Assembly: GCA_900073065.1 (NCBI GenBank)
Contig: FJOG01000025.1
Coordinates: 62,001-126,000, forward strand
Direction of reading: 5' to 3'
DNA: 64,000 bases
DNA from: Phialocephala subalpina
Taxonomy: Eukaryota > Ascomycota > Leotiomycetes > Helotiales > Mollisiaceae
Of this stretch, positions 45,376-54,209 are shown in pieces (positions within the stretch are counted from its first letter, which is position 1; every line of letters begins with the position of its first letter). A model generated the notes under the pieces. It worked only from the letters and a program-made list of their open reading frames with translations. It ran no database searches and was not told the DNA's origin. A program made the position numbers and the translations under genes.

Positions 45376-45634
45376 TGTCCCAGCATGGCAGGGACTTTCA
45401 AATGGGGCATTTTTAGCGTAGCTCTGGGGTAATCTGGAGAAAGTCTGATTTCTTGATTTTCGGCGTTTTTGAGGTATCAGAATGGTCATTTGAATGTCCC
45501 CGGGAGGGCTTGGACATTCTAATGATGCCGTTATGGAACTGCGCAGCTGTATACTGCACATATGAGATATGAAATAAATGGACTTGATTTGCTTATTCTT
45601 CGGCCTCTGACAGTGTCCCAGAAGATGTGGGACA
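45376..45634. repeat. second array: three dyad elements after the kinase gene
   Basis: Dyads at 45376-45396 (TGTCCCA/AGGGACT), 45495-45516 (TGTCCCC/TTGGACA, spacer 8) and 45614-45634 (TGTCCCA/TGGGACA, perfect) have centres exactly about 119 nt apart. They follow the kinase stop by 12 nt. The third lies inside the last codons of the convergent gene on the minus strand, where it encodes ECPTSSGTL. Flanks also match array 1 (CATTT/GAATGTCC on the left, ATT-GAA on the right). Confidence 0.75.
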
Positions 45635-46885
45635 TTCCGAAGAATCAAAAGACACCTTTTTCTCCCTCTCAAGTATCTTCTCTCTTTCTCTCATATCCAC
45701 CAACGCCATGAGCCAATTGTAGATCACCAATTGTTGCTCCTCGACCTCGATACCAACATGAGGCGTCCAGCACGACAGACATGAGCAAGCAGTCTGGTCA
45801 ATATCTTCATCCTCCGGAGACTTTCTGCACACAAGCCAAGGCCTCTTGTTGCAAATCCTGCCTTCCTCACCCTCACCTATCCTAGGATACACGCCGAATC
45901 GTTTCACGGATACATAGCGTGGATTGACGCTGTCGTATATTCCAGCATACTTCCATCGTACATTTTTCATTACTTGTATCCTATCAGGTAAGACGGTGAG
46001 TGAGAACCTGAAGACTTCGACTATGGAGTTGAAGTCAAAGGTGTTGGAGTGGTATAAGAGCTCGATTGTTTCGCTGTAACTGTTGGTTGTCAGCCCCATG
46101 TCTCCGTTCCGAAATCATTGATAAAGAACTTACATTCTCCTACAAGTTTTCGGAAGAGCCAGCAATTCGCATTGGCCCCAAGCATCGACAGCCCCTTTTT
46201 GCTTCAAACTTCGTGGCTGATATGCTCTCCACTGCTTTGCTTCGAGCTGGCATGCACAACTCCTGCCACCTTCTGGTTTACATCTCGAATGTCCCATCGG
46301 CAGGTAATTCTCCACGAAGAAGATGTGGATCGTGTATCCGGTGATCAATTCTTCCCAGATTTGATTTCGAATCTCGAGTGGTAGCTTGAACAGATGACAC
46401 TGCGACTGTTCATCTGTCCTTCTCTTCCATAGGCTCTTAGGTGCGCCGATTGCACCGTCTTCAACCTCCACCTTCGCTTCCACTTCCATTTCCGTCCCGG
46501 AGGCAACCTCGGTGACGGTGACCGCCTCTTCCGGTCTCCCAATCGTCAATGGTCTTCCTGCCCCCGGTCCATCTCTCGGCCCAAGTATGCTAGGAGTATG
46601 CTTGATGATGGCGTTTCTCGTCTCCTGCTCCTGGCGACGCTTCTCCCGCTTGCATTCTCTCGACTTGACCCATGGTTCAAGACATGACTGAAACGTATGA
46701 TAGACGACACCAAGGATGCAGTAAAATGGGATGGTAAAGATGAAATATATCGCAAGTACAGGTGTAGGAAGTTTCGCGATGATCGTGTTGGGGATGCATG
46801 GGATAAGGTCAGGTAAGAGGCTGGGACTTCTCCTCATTTTGAACGACTGCGAGAACGGTAGCGAAAATGCGGCAACAACTGACAT
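45593..46885 (-). CDS. DUF7730-like LPLEIR protein with N-terminal membrane segment, 412 aa
   Basis: Exons on the minus strand: 46885-46134 and 46079-45593, with a 54-nt intron (GTAAGT...ACAG) giving LPKTCRRI-YSETIELLYHSN. A hydrophobic helix near residues 38-60 (PVLAIYFIFTIPFYCILGVV) precedes a basic region and then FKLPLEIRNQIWEELITGYT with IHIFFVENYLP. The pattern LPxEIRxxIwxxLxGxxIHI, then LLxLxxTCRxIYSExIELLY, is that of fungal proteins annotated as DUF7730. Function is unknown. The last residues come from a dyad repeat element, so the C-terminus may be recently acquired. A second ATG 16 codons in is an alternative start. Confidence 0.78.
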
Positions 46886-47886
46886 GCAAGACGGAAGGGA
46901 ACGATCAAATAATAAGAAGCCAAGTGATTCGGGAAGGAATCAAGACCAATGCAAGGGCCGCGACCTCATGACTGGAACGATCCTCAAATAGCCGAATCAT
47001 TGTTCATTCACTTGAGCAAATCCTTCAAGTCCTGGAAGGACTATGAATAGGACTATATCTTCGAGATAATCGAAGAAAGAAGTCCTCCGAACCCCAGGAA
47101 AGCCACCGAAGGTCGACATCAAACGCGGCTGTGCCACCTCGGGGCTGCTGACGGTGTCGTCAATCCATCAAATGAGATGTCCGACGATGATAACCGACCA
47201 ATGGACCGTGATGCAACAAGCGCGACAAGTCCTACAAGGCTGAATATAGGAACTTGTAGGACTGTTGAGGGCGATGATCGTGACAGGTTTTGCCAGGGCG
47301 ACTGAAGGTTGCATCGCCGAGCAGGGCTTGGTTGGATTCGGGTTAGCACGCATAACCACCAGCACGTGACCCATGCCAAGACGAGATTTTCAAGGGAATA
47401 CACGCACGAAGTCTTTGGTAAGCAGAATCAATACGGATCTGATAAGTACTCAAGTTCATACAGTGGCTGACATAGATTCTAGTTGCATGCACCTCGGCAG
47501 CGTTCCATGCCGCTCGCTTCCCTCTTTGATATTCACCTCCTTTTGCTAAGCGAGAGCTTACCATTGTGACGGAGCGTTTGCCTCACAGCAAAATGCTAGA
47601 AACGAGTCGCAGAACACTCGCACTCGAGAATGATAGCTTGCTATTGTTAGGATGTCGAGCAGCCACCAACAGTCCAAAAATGATGGACAATGGTTTGAAA
47701 ATTCCCAGCTGCGAGAACGCTCGCTATTCAATCTCAACTCCACACACTGCAATTTCAAATTCTCCACGTCCACGATTCTGAACAATTTCAAGAAGCACGA
47801 CACATCTACACATTTACAGCTTCGCAGCTCTTCAGTTCAGGTCATACCTTTCTACAATCATACGCAATTGCCCCATCACCGACAAG
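46886..47886. other. divergent intergenic region, about 1 kb
   Basis: Lies between divergent genes and must hold both promoters. Frames on the minus strand at 47119-47803 lack motifs. Confidence 0.4.
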
Positions 47887-49053
47887 ATGGCACGTCGCTC
47901 CATCCCTCGAGCTTGCAAGAAGGTGGCAACCGTCCCTCCTCCGACCGTCATTCCCACAGACAACATGTCCAGAAAGCTTACTGCCTCGGACACCAGCAGT
48001 ATGGCGAGCAAGTCCATTCTTCCAACCTCCGACAACATCACCGGCACGCCCACCGCTACAAGATCCAGCAAGATGGGAAGCAAGGACCTCACCGGAGCCC
48101 CCGACACTATGGCCAATAAACTCACCGCTGGCCCCTCCGAGAAGATGGGGAGCAAGGCCCGCGATGCATCCCCTGACAAAATGGCAATCAAATCCATCCT
48201 GAATCCCGTCGACACCCTCCCTGTCTCGTCCAAGCCACCACCCCCACTCATCATCAAGAAGCTGCACGACGACATCCTCTTCATGATCTTCGACGAAATC
48301 ATTGACAGCGAGAATACCATCGTAATACGTCAGAAGAAAATTCTCCTGGCATACAAGCCTCGCCATCCCCACATGTACAAATACCACACCATCCTCGGCC
48401 CTCTTTCCCAATCATGCCACGACCTCAACGACAAGATCAAGAAATGGTGCGATGTCCGAAAAGACCTCACCCGCTCCGTCACATTCGGCTTATTCAACCC
48501 ACTCTCAACTACCTTCGACTTCTGCTACATCGTCGGCGGCATACTGGAGGGTCCCCCTGGCACATCCAAGATTCAACGAATATACCATCCGGCCGCCGCT
48601 GTCAAGCATTTCCTTCAACTCGAACTCTGGCAAAGAGCTCTTTGGACGATAGACTCATTCCAAAATCCGAAGATCAAGGGCCATGCCTGTACTTTGGCTC
48701 AGTTGGGAGAATATGATGCTGCATGGCACAAATTGAATCCCGAGTGGCAAAAGACGAGTGGTGGCAGTAATGGAGGTCTATATCTGGCGCCGCAATTGAA
48801 TGGTCACTTGAAGGACGGGGTGAGAGACGTCTTGGTTCTTGACTGGAAGAAGTACAGAGAGTACCTGTGCCCCAAGGCTTGGGTTGAGGACCATTCTCGT
48901 ACGCGTAGTAACAGGCTTCAGTTGGGGTGGCAGGGTGGGAAGCAAGCGTTTCTTTGGAGCGACGAGTGGGAGAAATTTGAGGAGACTAGGAAGATTGTTA
49001 GCGACGATGAGGTTGAGAAGTGTGATTTGAACTCCGTCCCAAGGAGAGATTGA
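47887..49053 (+). CDS. hypothetical F-box-like protein, paralogue 1 of tandem pair, 388 aa
   Basis: A single exon. Residues about 25-105 are Ser/Thr/Pro-rich and carry a degenerate repeat with core MxxK (NMSRK, SMASK, KMGSK, TMANK, KMGSK, KMAIK) every 11-20 residues. From about residue 120, LHDDILFMIFDEIIDSENTI resembles an F-box-like helix pair, followed by ILGPLSQSCHDLNDKIKKWC and SVTFGLFNPLSTTFDF. The C-terminal part (KDGVRDVLVLDWKKYREYLC, then GKQAFLWSDEWEKFEETRKI) is strongly similar to the next gene, which shows tandem duplication. Family function is unknown. Confidence 0.75.
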   Translation: MARRSIPRACKKVATVPPPTVIPTDNMSRKLTASDTSSMASKSILPTSDNITGTPTATRSSKMGSKDLTGAPDTMANKLTAGPSEKMGSKARDASPDKMAIKSILNPVDTLPVSSKPPPPLIIKKLHDDILFMIFDEIIDSENTIVIRQKKILLAYKPRHPHMYKYHTILGPLSQSCHDLNDKIKKWCDVRKDLTRSVTFGLFNPLSTTFDFCYIVGGILEGPPGTSKIQRIYHPAAAVKHFLQLELWQRALWTIDSFQNPKIKGHACTLAQLGEYDAAWHKLNPEWQKTSGGSNGGLYLAPQLNGHLKDGVRDVLVLDWKKYREYLCPKAWVEDHSRTRSNRLQLGWQGGKQAFLWSDEWEKFEETRKIVSDDEVEKCDLNSVPRRD

Positions 49054-49372
49054 TTGCGTTGGAGGAAACTGTGTTGTAGATATCAGAGTGCTGCACTCGC
49101 TTCTGGCAATCTGGGATGAACATTCGCCTCTAGCTACTGTCAAGATCTTGGTACTCGCCCGAATATCGGGTACCAGAGGTCTGAAAATTGAAAATTGGTT
49201 GACAACGATTGACACTTTAGCATCGCGCTTGTGATTTTGCTAGTTCGAAATCAAATTCTACACTACTATACCCGATGCAAGCTTCTTCCTAATCACTCTC
49301 TACTAATCTATTGCACGCTTGCGCCCCGTCGCAAAAGACAAACTTCAGATCAATCCGTGTTTCTTTCTCGAG
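49054..49372. other. intergenic between tandem paralogues
   Basis: Holds the 3' end of paralogue 1 and the promoter of paralogue 2. Nothing else seen. Confidence 0.45.
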
Positions 49373-50224
49373 ATGACAGCAAACATCAACCAAATGAATC
49401 CAGAGCCGACATCTGCTCGGGTATCCAACACCAACCCACCGAGCGCCAACTCACTGACAAACATGGGTTCACTTCTTCTGAAAGGAATGAACCCCGACCT
49501 GCTCTTCATGATATTCGACGCAATAATCGACACCGAAACCACTCTCATTATCCAACCCAATAAAAAACATCACTCTATCATCGGGCCACTCTCCCAGTCC
49601 TGCCGCAAACTCCGAAACGATATAAAGGCATGGAGCACACAACGCAAAGACCTGATTCGTTCTCCCACATTTGGACTATTCAACCCCTCAACAACAACCT
49701 TCTCCATGGTCTTTGTATCCTACAATTTCAATGAACACAAGGGCCGAAAAGGCTCGCGCGTCTGGCGCATTTACTCCCCTTTTGCCGCTCAAGAGCACCT
49801 CTCGGTCCTAGAACTTTGGCAACAAGCTATGGATCATTTATCGGGTGGCGTACAATGGTGCAATCAAACTAGTGTCTCCCTCTGGGCAGAAGAGATACTG
49901 AAACATAGGGGAGAGTTTGAGAAGTGGAGAGAAGAAGGAAAGAGAGAGGTGCTGTGGATAGACCAGCATAAGAAGGATGGAGTGAGAGATGTTCTGGTGT
50001 TGGATTGGAATAAGTATCTGGAAGTAGGATTTCCGAGAGCCTGGGGAATGATTGCGAATCATGCTCATAGGGTAGTGTTGGGGTGGGAGGAGGGCAGGCG
50101 GGCGTTTGTTTGGGCGGAGGATTGGGAGGCGTTTGGGGAGCAGAGAAACATCGTGCCGGAGGACGTGGTGAAAGCCGCAGGTGCGAATGTTCGGGACCAA
50201 TTCTGGACTAGCTGGCATAGATGA
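49373..50224 (+). CDS. hypothetical F-box-like protein, paralogue 2 of tandem pair, 283 aa
   Basis: A single exon from the first ATG of the frame. Shares with its upstream neighbour MNPDLLFMIFDAIIDTETTL, HSIIGPLSQSCRKLRNDIKA, SPTFGLFNPSTTTFSMVFV, KKDGVRDVLVLDWNKYLEVG and RRAFVWAEDWEAFGEQRNIV. It lacks the N-terminal MxxK repeat region, having only a short leader, which accounts for the length difference. No catalytic motifs are visible. Function unknown. Confidence 0.75.
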   Translation: MTANINQMNPEPTSARVSNTNPPSANSLTNMGSLLLKGMNPDLLFMIFDAIIDTETTLIIQPNKKHHSIIGPLSQSCRKLRNDIKAWSTQRKDLIRSPTFGLFNPSTTTFSMVFVSYNFNEHKGRKGSRVWRIYSPFAAQEHLSVLELWQQAMDHLSGGVQWCNQTSVSLWAEEILKHRGEFEKWREEGKREVLWIDQHKKDGVRDVLVLDWNKYLEVGFPRAWGMIANHAHRVVLGWEEGRRAFVWAEDWEAFGEQRNIVPEDVVKAAGANVRDQFWTSWHR

Positions 50225-51196
50225 GCGTTCCGCGGATCGCTGTCGAAATAAATGCCCTTATGCCTGAGTGCGGTAGAAGTTAAGGAGAGCTGTTTGTAGA
50301 TAACGATGCGTTGAGCACTCAGATTAAGCGCTCTCATACTGAGCACCAGCCGCTTGGCAACTTGCAATATGTCAGCACTAACTGCTAAATATGGATGCCT
50401 TGAAGGCGAGGAAAGGTTTCTGATACGAAAACGATAAAGATTTGCATGGAAATTCATGGAATCAGGATGGCAAAGTAAAAACCCCTTTGTGCTCTCATCG
50501 CAATGTCTTCGAGAAGATTGGATTTTCATTAGCGCCCTTACGATCGCCGAGTGGTAATGAGGTGGCTGAAATTAAATCAACGGGTCACACTTTGCAGTGA
50601 AGAGTCTTCACTTGATCGTACAGTATGACATGTACTTTCAGTCTTGAGCTCGTGCTCAAGACTCGTGTGCTCAAACACATGCGAAAATATAAAAATACAC
50701 ACTCGTGACAGCAGTTCGCATCGCAAAGTTCGCACAAGTGTTGGGCAAAGATGTCGTGCACTCAGCGTGCATGGATCAGCTTACGGGGCGGCCCAGGCTT
50801 GCCCCTTTCAGCTCACACCCCTGTCAAGAACCCCTAAAGAACCAACGTCTCCGAAGTTCAACCTCCCCAGATTTCGAGGACTCATCGTCTTCGAAACTTC
50901 TCTACAAATCCACTTCTGCATATTTCTCTGCATATTTACACTTTCCTCGAGCCCTTCTTATTTGCTTGCTATTGGCAGACCCTCAGTATCACGCTCGCCC
51001 TATCTGCACGCTCTTTAACATGCACATGCAGTGTCGGTGAACCCACATAACCAATCACACCGTCAGCCCCAGGGCAGACGACCCTATCCCACACGAACAG
51101 ATGTTCATCGCTCGATCAGTCTTCTCCCCACTGCCCAACGTCTAAATTACTGGTCGCGATGCCCAACCTTTGAGGCTGCTAGATTCAGATGTTCGA
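50225..51196. other. intergenic, promoter of the RBR gene
   Basis: No supported gene. Two plus-strand frames of 111-124 codons (50644-51040) lack motifs. Upstream non-coding exons of the RBR gene are possible. Confidence 0.4.
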
Positions 51197-53514
51197 ATGT
51201 CCTACCCACGAGCGGATGGCGAGAGGAGAGTGAGGCGTCGAGCAAGATCGTTGAGCTCATTGGACAACGAAGAAGAATTTGAGTCGCGTGGCAAGGAGAG
51301 GGTCACGCCCGAACTCGATCCTACTGAAGTGCGGAGAATACGCATAGAAAGACTCGAGGGCAGCACGGAGACCCGCAGACGATCAACGACCCAGAATATG
51401 ACTTCCGAATCGCATGCGACGCTACCAAGTCATAAAACCTCGACAAGCCATAGGAGGAGGAGACGTCACAGAGATCCCGAGGACAAGGAGCGTAGAAGTC
51501 GGCGCAAGCCAACAGTGAAGGATGAAGCTGCAGATACCTATGTGTATGGATCGCCTACCGACAGGCCCAAATCCTCCCGCATTACGATCAAGGAGACGAG
51601 AAAGCTTGGTCGAGATGGAGAGTCGAGCGAATCGGAAAGAGAGCATGTCGTACGAGAACGTCGTGAGAGGAGGTCAGGGGAGAAAGAGAAGAAGATCAAA
51701 GTAATATACGTTACGAGGGAAGAGCTGAAGGCTTCGAGGCATAAGGAGAGACGAATAAACAGCGATCCAGACCGAGACTCCCCCAAACGCAGCAGTACCC
51801 ATCGGCCTCGTCGCCCGTCTGCTGTAGAATTGCCATATGCTCCAGATACACCACCGAAAAGGTATGCGCCTGGAGAGATCCTCGGAAAGAGAGCATGTCG
51901 TACGAGAACGTCGTGAGAGGAGGTCAGGGGAGAAAGAGAAGAAGATCAAAGTAATATACGTTACGAGGGAAGAGCTGAAGGCTTCGAGGCATAAGGAGAG
52001 ACGAATAAACAGCGATCCAGACCGAGACTCCCCCAAACGCAGCAGTACCCATCGGCCTCGTCGCCCGTCTGCTGTAGAATTGCCATATGCTCCAGATACA
52101 CCACCGAAAAGGTATGCGCCTGGAGAGATCCTCTAACTTTTGTTAGGGTGGAGTGCTTGACATGCCTGTCGGACGACATACCGAGATCCAAGTCAGCGAA
52201 GTTGAAATGTGGACATCGCATGTGCCACTCATGCCTGAAACGAATATTCAAACTATCAGTCAAAGATCCTCAGCATATGCCGCCGAAATGCTGCACGGCA
52301 GACCATATTCCGTTACAGCATGTTGACAGGCTATTTGACAACAATTTCAAGAGGCTATGGAATACTAAATTTGCAGAATATTCTACCAAGAATCGCATTT
52401 ACTGCCCGGCAAGGAAATGTGGCGAATGGATACGACCAGCTAATATTCATAAAGAAGATGGAAGGAAGTACGGCAAGTGTGGTCGTTGCAAGACCAAAGT
52501 CTGCTGTCTGTGCAACGGGAAATGGCATGGGACAAAAGAATGCCCCAAGGACGAAGAGACAAACAAGCTCCTCGAGACAGCTAAGCAAGCTGGATGGCAA
52601 CGCTGCTACAACTGCAGGACGATGGTAGAACTCAAAGAAGGCTGTAATCACATGACTTGGTAAGTTTTCCAGCCTTGCCCCTGAAACGTTCGCTAATTCA
52701 AGGTAGCCGTTGTACAGCCGAGTTTTGCATGATATGTGGGCTGCAATGGAAGACATGCAATTGCCCTTGGTTCAATTATGACGCCGTAGAGGCAGACCGA
52801 CTAAATCATATGCGAGTCCCGGAAGAGGTCGAGGACGAGGAGCTTCGCCCTCGTCGACTTCGCAGACAACGACCGAATACATACGTCGAAGAGATTACCG
52901 AGCGCCAGAGGCAAGAGCGTTTAGATGAAAGGCTTGCCCGCCGGCTACAGAGGACGAATCTGGCTGATGAAAACGACGATGTCGACGATGACTATCAAGG
53001 AGGTATTGGCGATATTCATGGCATCGGTAATGGTGCTGAACATTTTATGAACCAGGACTACGTTCGAGCTGCTCACAATATCATCACCGGCAACTTCGAT
53101 CAAGCTACTGCAGCTGCGAATTATGTTATGGGCGTTGCAAACGCAAGAGGTGTGCCGCCTCCAGGCCCAAATAATACTGGGCCAAGGAGAATGGCAGAGC
53201 GCTATCCTGCTCCTCCACGAGTCGAAAGGCCCTTATCGCCTCCGCCCTTGCTGAGACGGCATTCTGCGAGAGAGCAAGCGTACAATGCTGCTCAAACGCG
53301 TCCATCCGAAAGAGTGGTTCCAAGAAGGACTAGGACCGATTACGAAGCAGAAGCTGCCGTCCACGCACCTATGCCACGAGCCCCTAGGCCCGAACCTCGC
53401 CCTGCGGTTTTGGCTGGTCTCAGTGAAACTGGCAGAGCGAGGAACAGAGTCAGCGCATGGAGAAACTACGTCGACCCTGCAGTTCTTCCTGAGGAGGGAG
53501 TATTCTCGGTCTGA
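51197..53514 (+). CDS. RBR-type E3 ubiquitin ligase, 661 aa (with 250-bp duplication in its first intron)
   Basis: Exons 51197-51861, 52147-52659 and 52707-53514. The basic, Arg/Ser-rich N-terminus (about 220 residues) is charged and disordered. RING1 starts at residue 223 (ECLTCLSDDIPRSKSAKLKC, then GHRMCHSCLKRIF). The IBR domain includes IYCPARKCGEWIRPANIHKE and KTKVCCLCNGKWHGTKECP. RING2 reads CYNCRTMVELKEGCNHMTCR then CTAEFCMICGLQWKTCNCPW; the Cys of KEGCNHM is at the position of the catalytic cysteine that carries ubiquitin as a thioester in RBR ligases. Past the RBR, the tail is an Arg-rich helix and a Pro-rich disordered region. Exon 1 is spliced from the first of two identical donors (51862), keeping frame. 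Using the second copy would require reading through a frame shift that ends in CRTRTS-stop. Confidence 0.85.
51632..52131. repeat. exact 250-bp direct tandem duplication
   Basis: Bases 51632-51881 are repeated without a difference I can find at 51882-52131. The unit contains the end of exon 1 of the RBR gene, its splice donor (AAAAG/GTATGC) and the first 20 or so intron bases. 250 is not a multiple of three, so read-through shifts the frame. The branch point (TCTAAC) and acceptor (TTAG at 52143-52146) are present only once, after copy 2. Confidence 0.95.
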
Positions 53515-54209
53515 GGGTCAAAAATGAAATAGCTTTCTGGTTATCTTGCCCCAGAGCCGCGAACACGAACACGAGCTTCGCATCGCTGGTGTCAGCCTTC
53601 ATCAGGCACTTTGTATCATTATACTTGCACGGGGACATCTATCAGAGGCCTGGTCAATGACCAGCAGCACGCGCTCGAGATATTCGCAGATGCCATCGCG
53701 CTTGAGGAACTGATCTATTGGATGGCATATTCAGCCACAGTTGACAGTTGATCATATGATGTTTATATATACCCATTCACATAGACCAACCAATGTAATA
53801 ACTATTATGAGAGCGAGTCATGATACACATTCCTTCGAAGTTACTCGTGCTCCAATACGATAACGTACAGTAAGCCATATGACATGTGTTGTAAGATAAT
53901 TCGCATCGTATCGAATTCGCAAAGATAGCTCCACAAACGGACTTGTGGCTGTGCAAAAACGTCGTCATTTGTTGAACCATCGGATCTCGGGCCAAAGAAC
54001 CTCGAAATCGCATCGTGTGCAACAACAAAAATACAACACCTCTGAACCACAAACCTCCGATCCGAATTATGAACACCAGCTAGCACTTCTAGTCTTGCGG
54101 TCCTATCATCTAAATACAACATGCCTTCCTGACCCGTCATTCCAGACCCTCAAAACCTCGAACCCCTTAAACCCCAACATCCGTCAACAGCCTCACGACA
54201 CCACTCAAA
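53515..54209. other. intergenic
   Basis: No supported gene. Holds the RBR terminator and the promoter/leader of the esterase gene. Confidence 0.45.

Noticed and set aside
44488..45672. 394-codon open frame on the minus strand
   Set aside because: It is antisense to the kinase exon 3. The plus strand carries recognisable kinase motifs and intact splice logic; the minus frame has none.
46284..46304. TGTCCCA half-site as an eleventh array copy
   Set aside because: No complementary right arm, and it lies in ordinary coding sequence of the DUF7730-like gene.
52112..52146. 35-nt intron using the second donor copy in the RBR gene
   Set aside because: Shorter than any other intron here, and it requires reading through copy 1 into copy 2, which shifts the frame and terminates.
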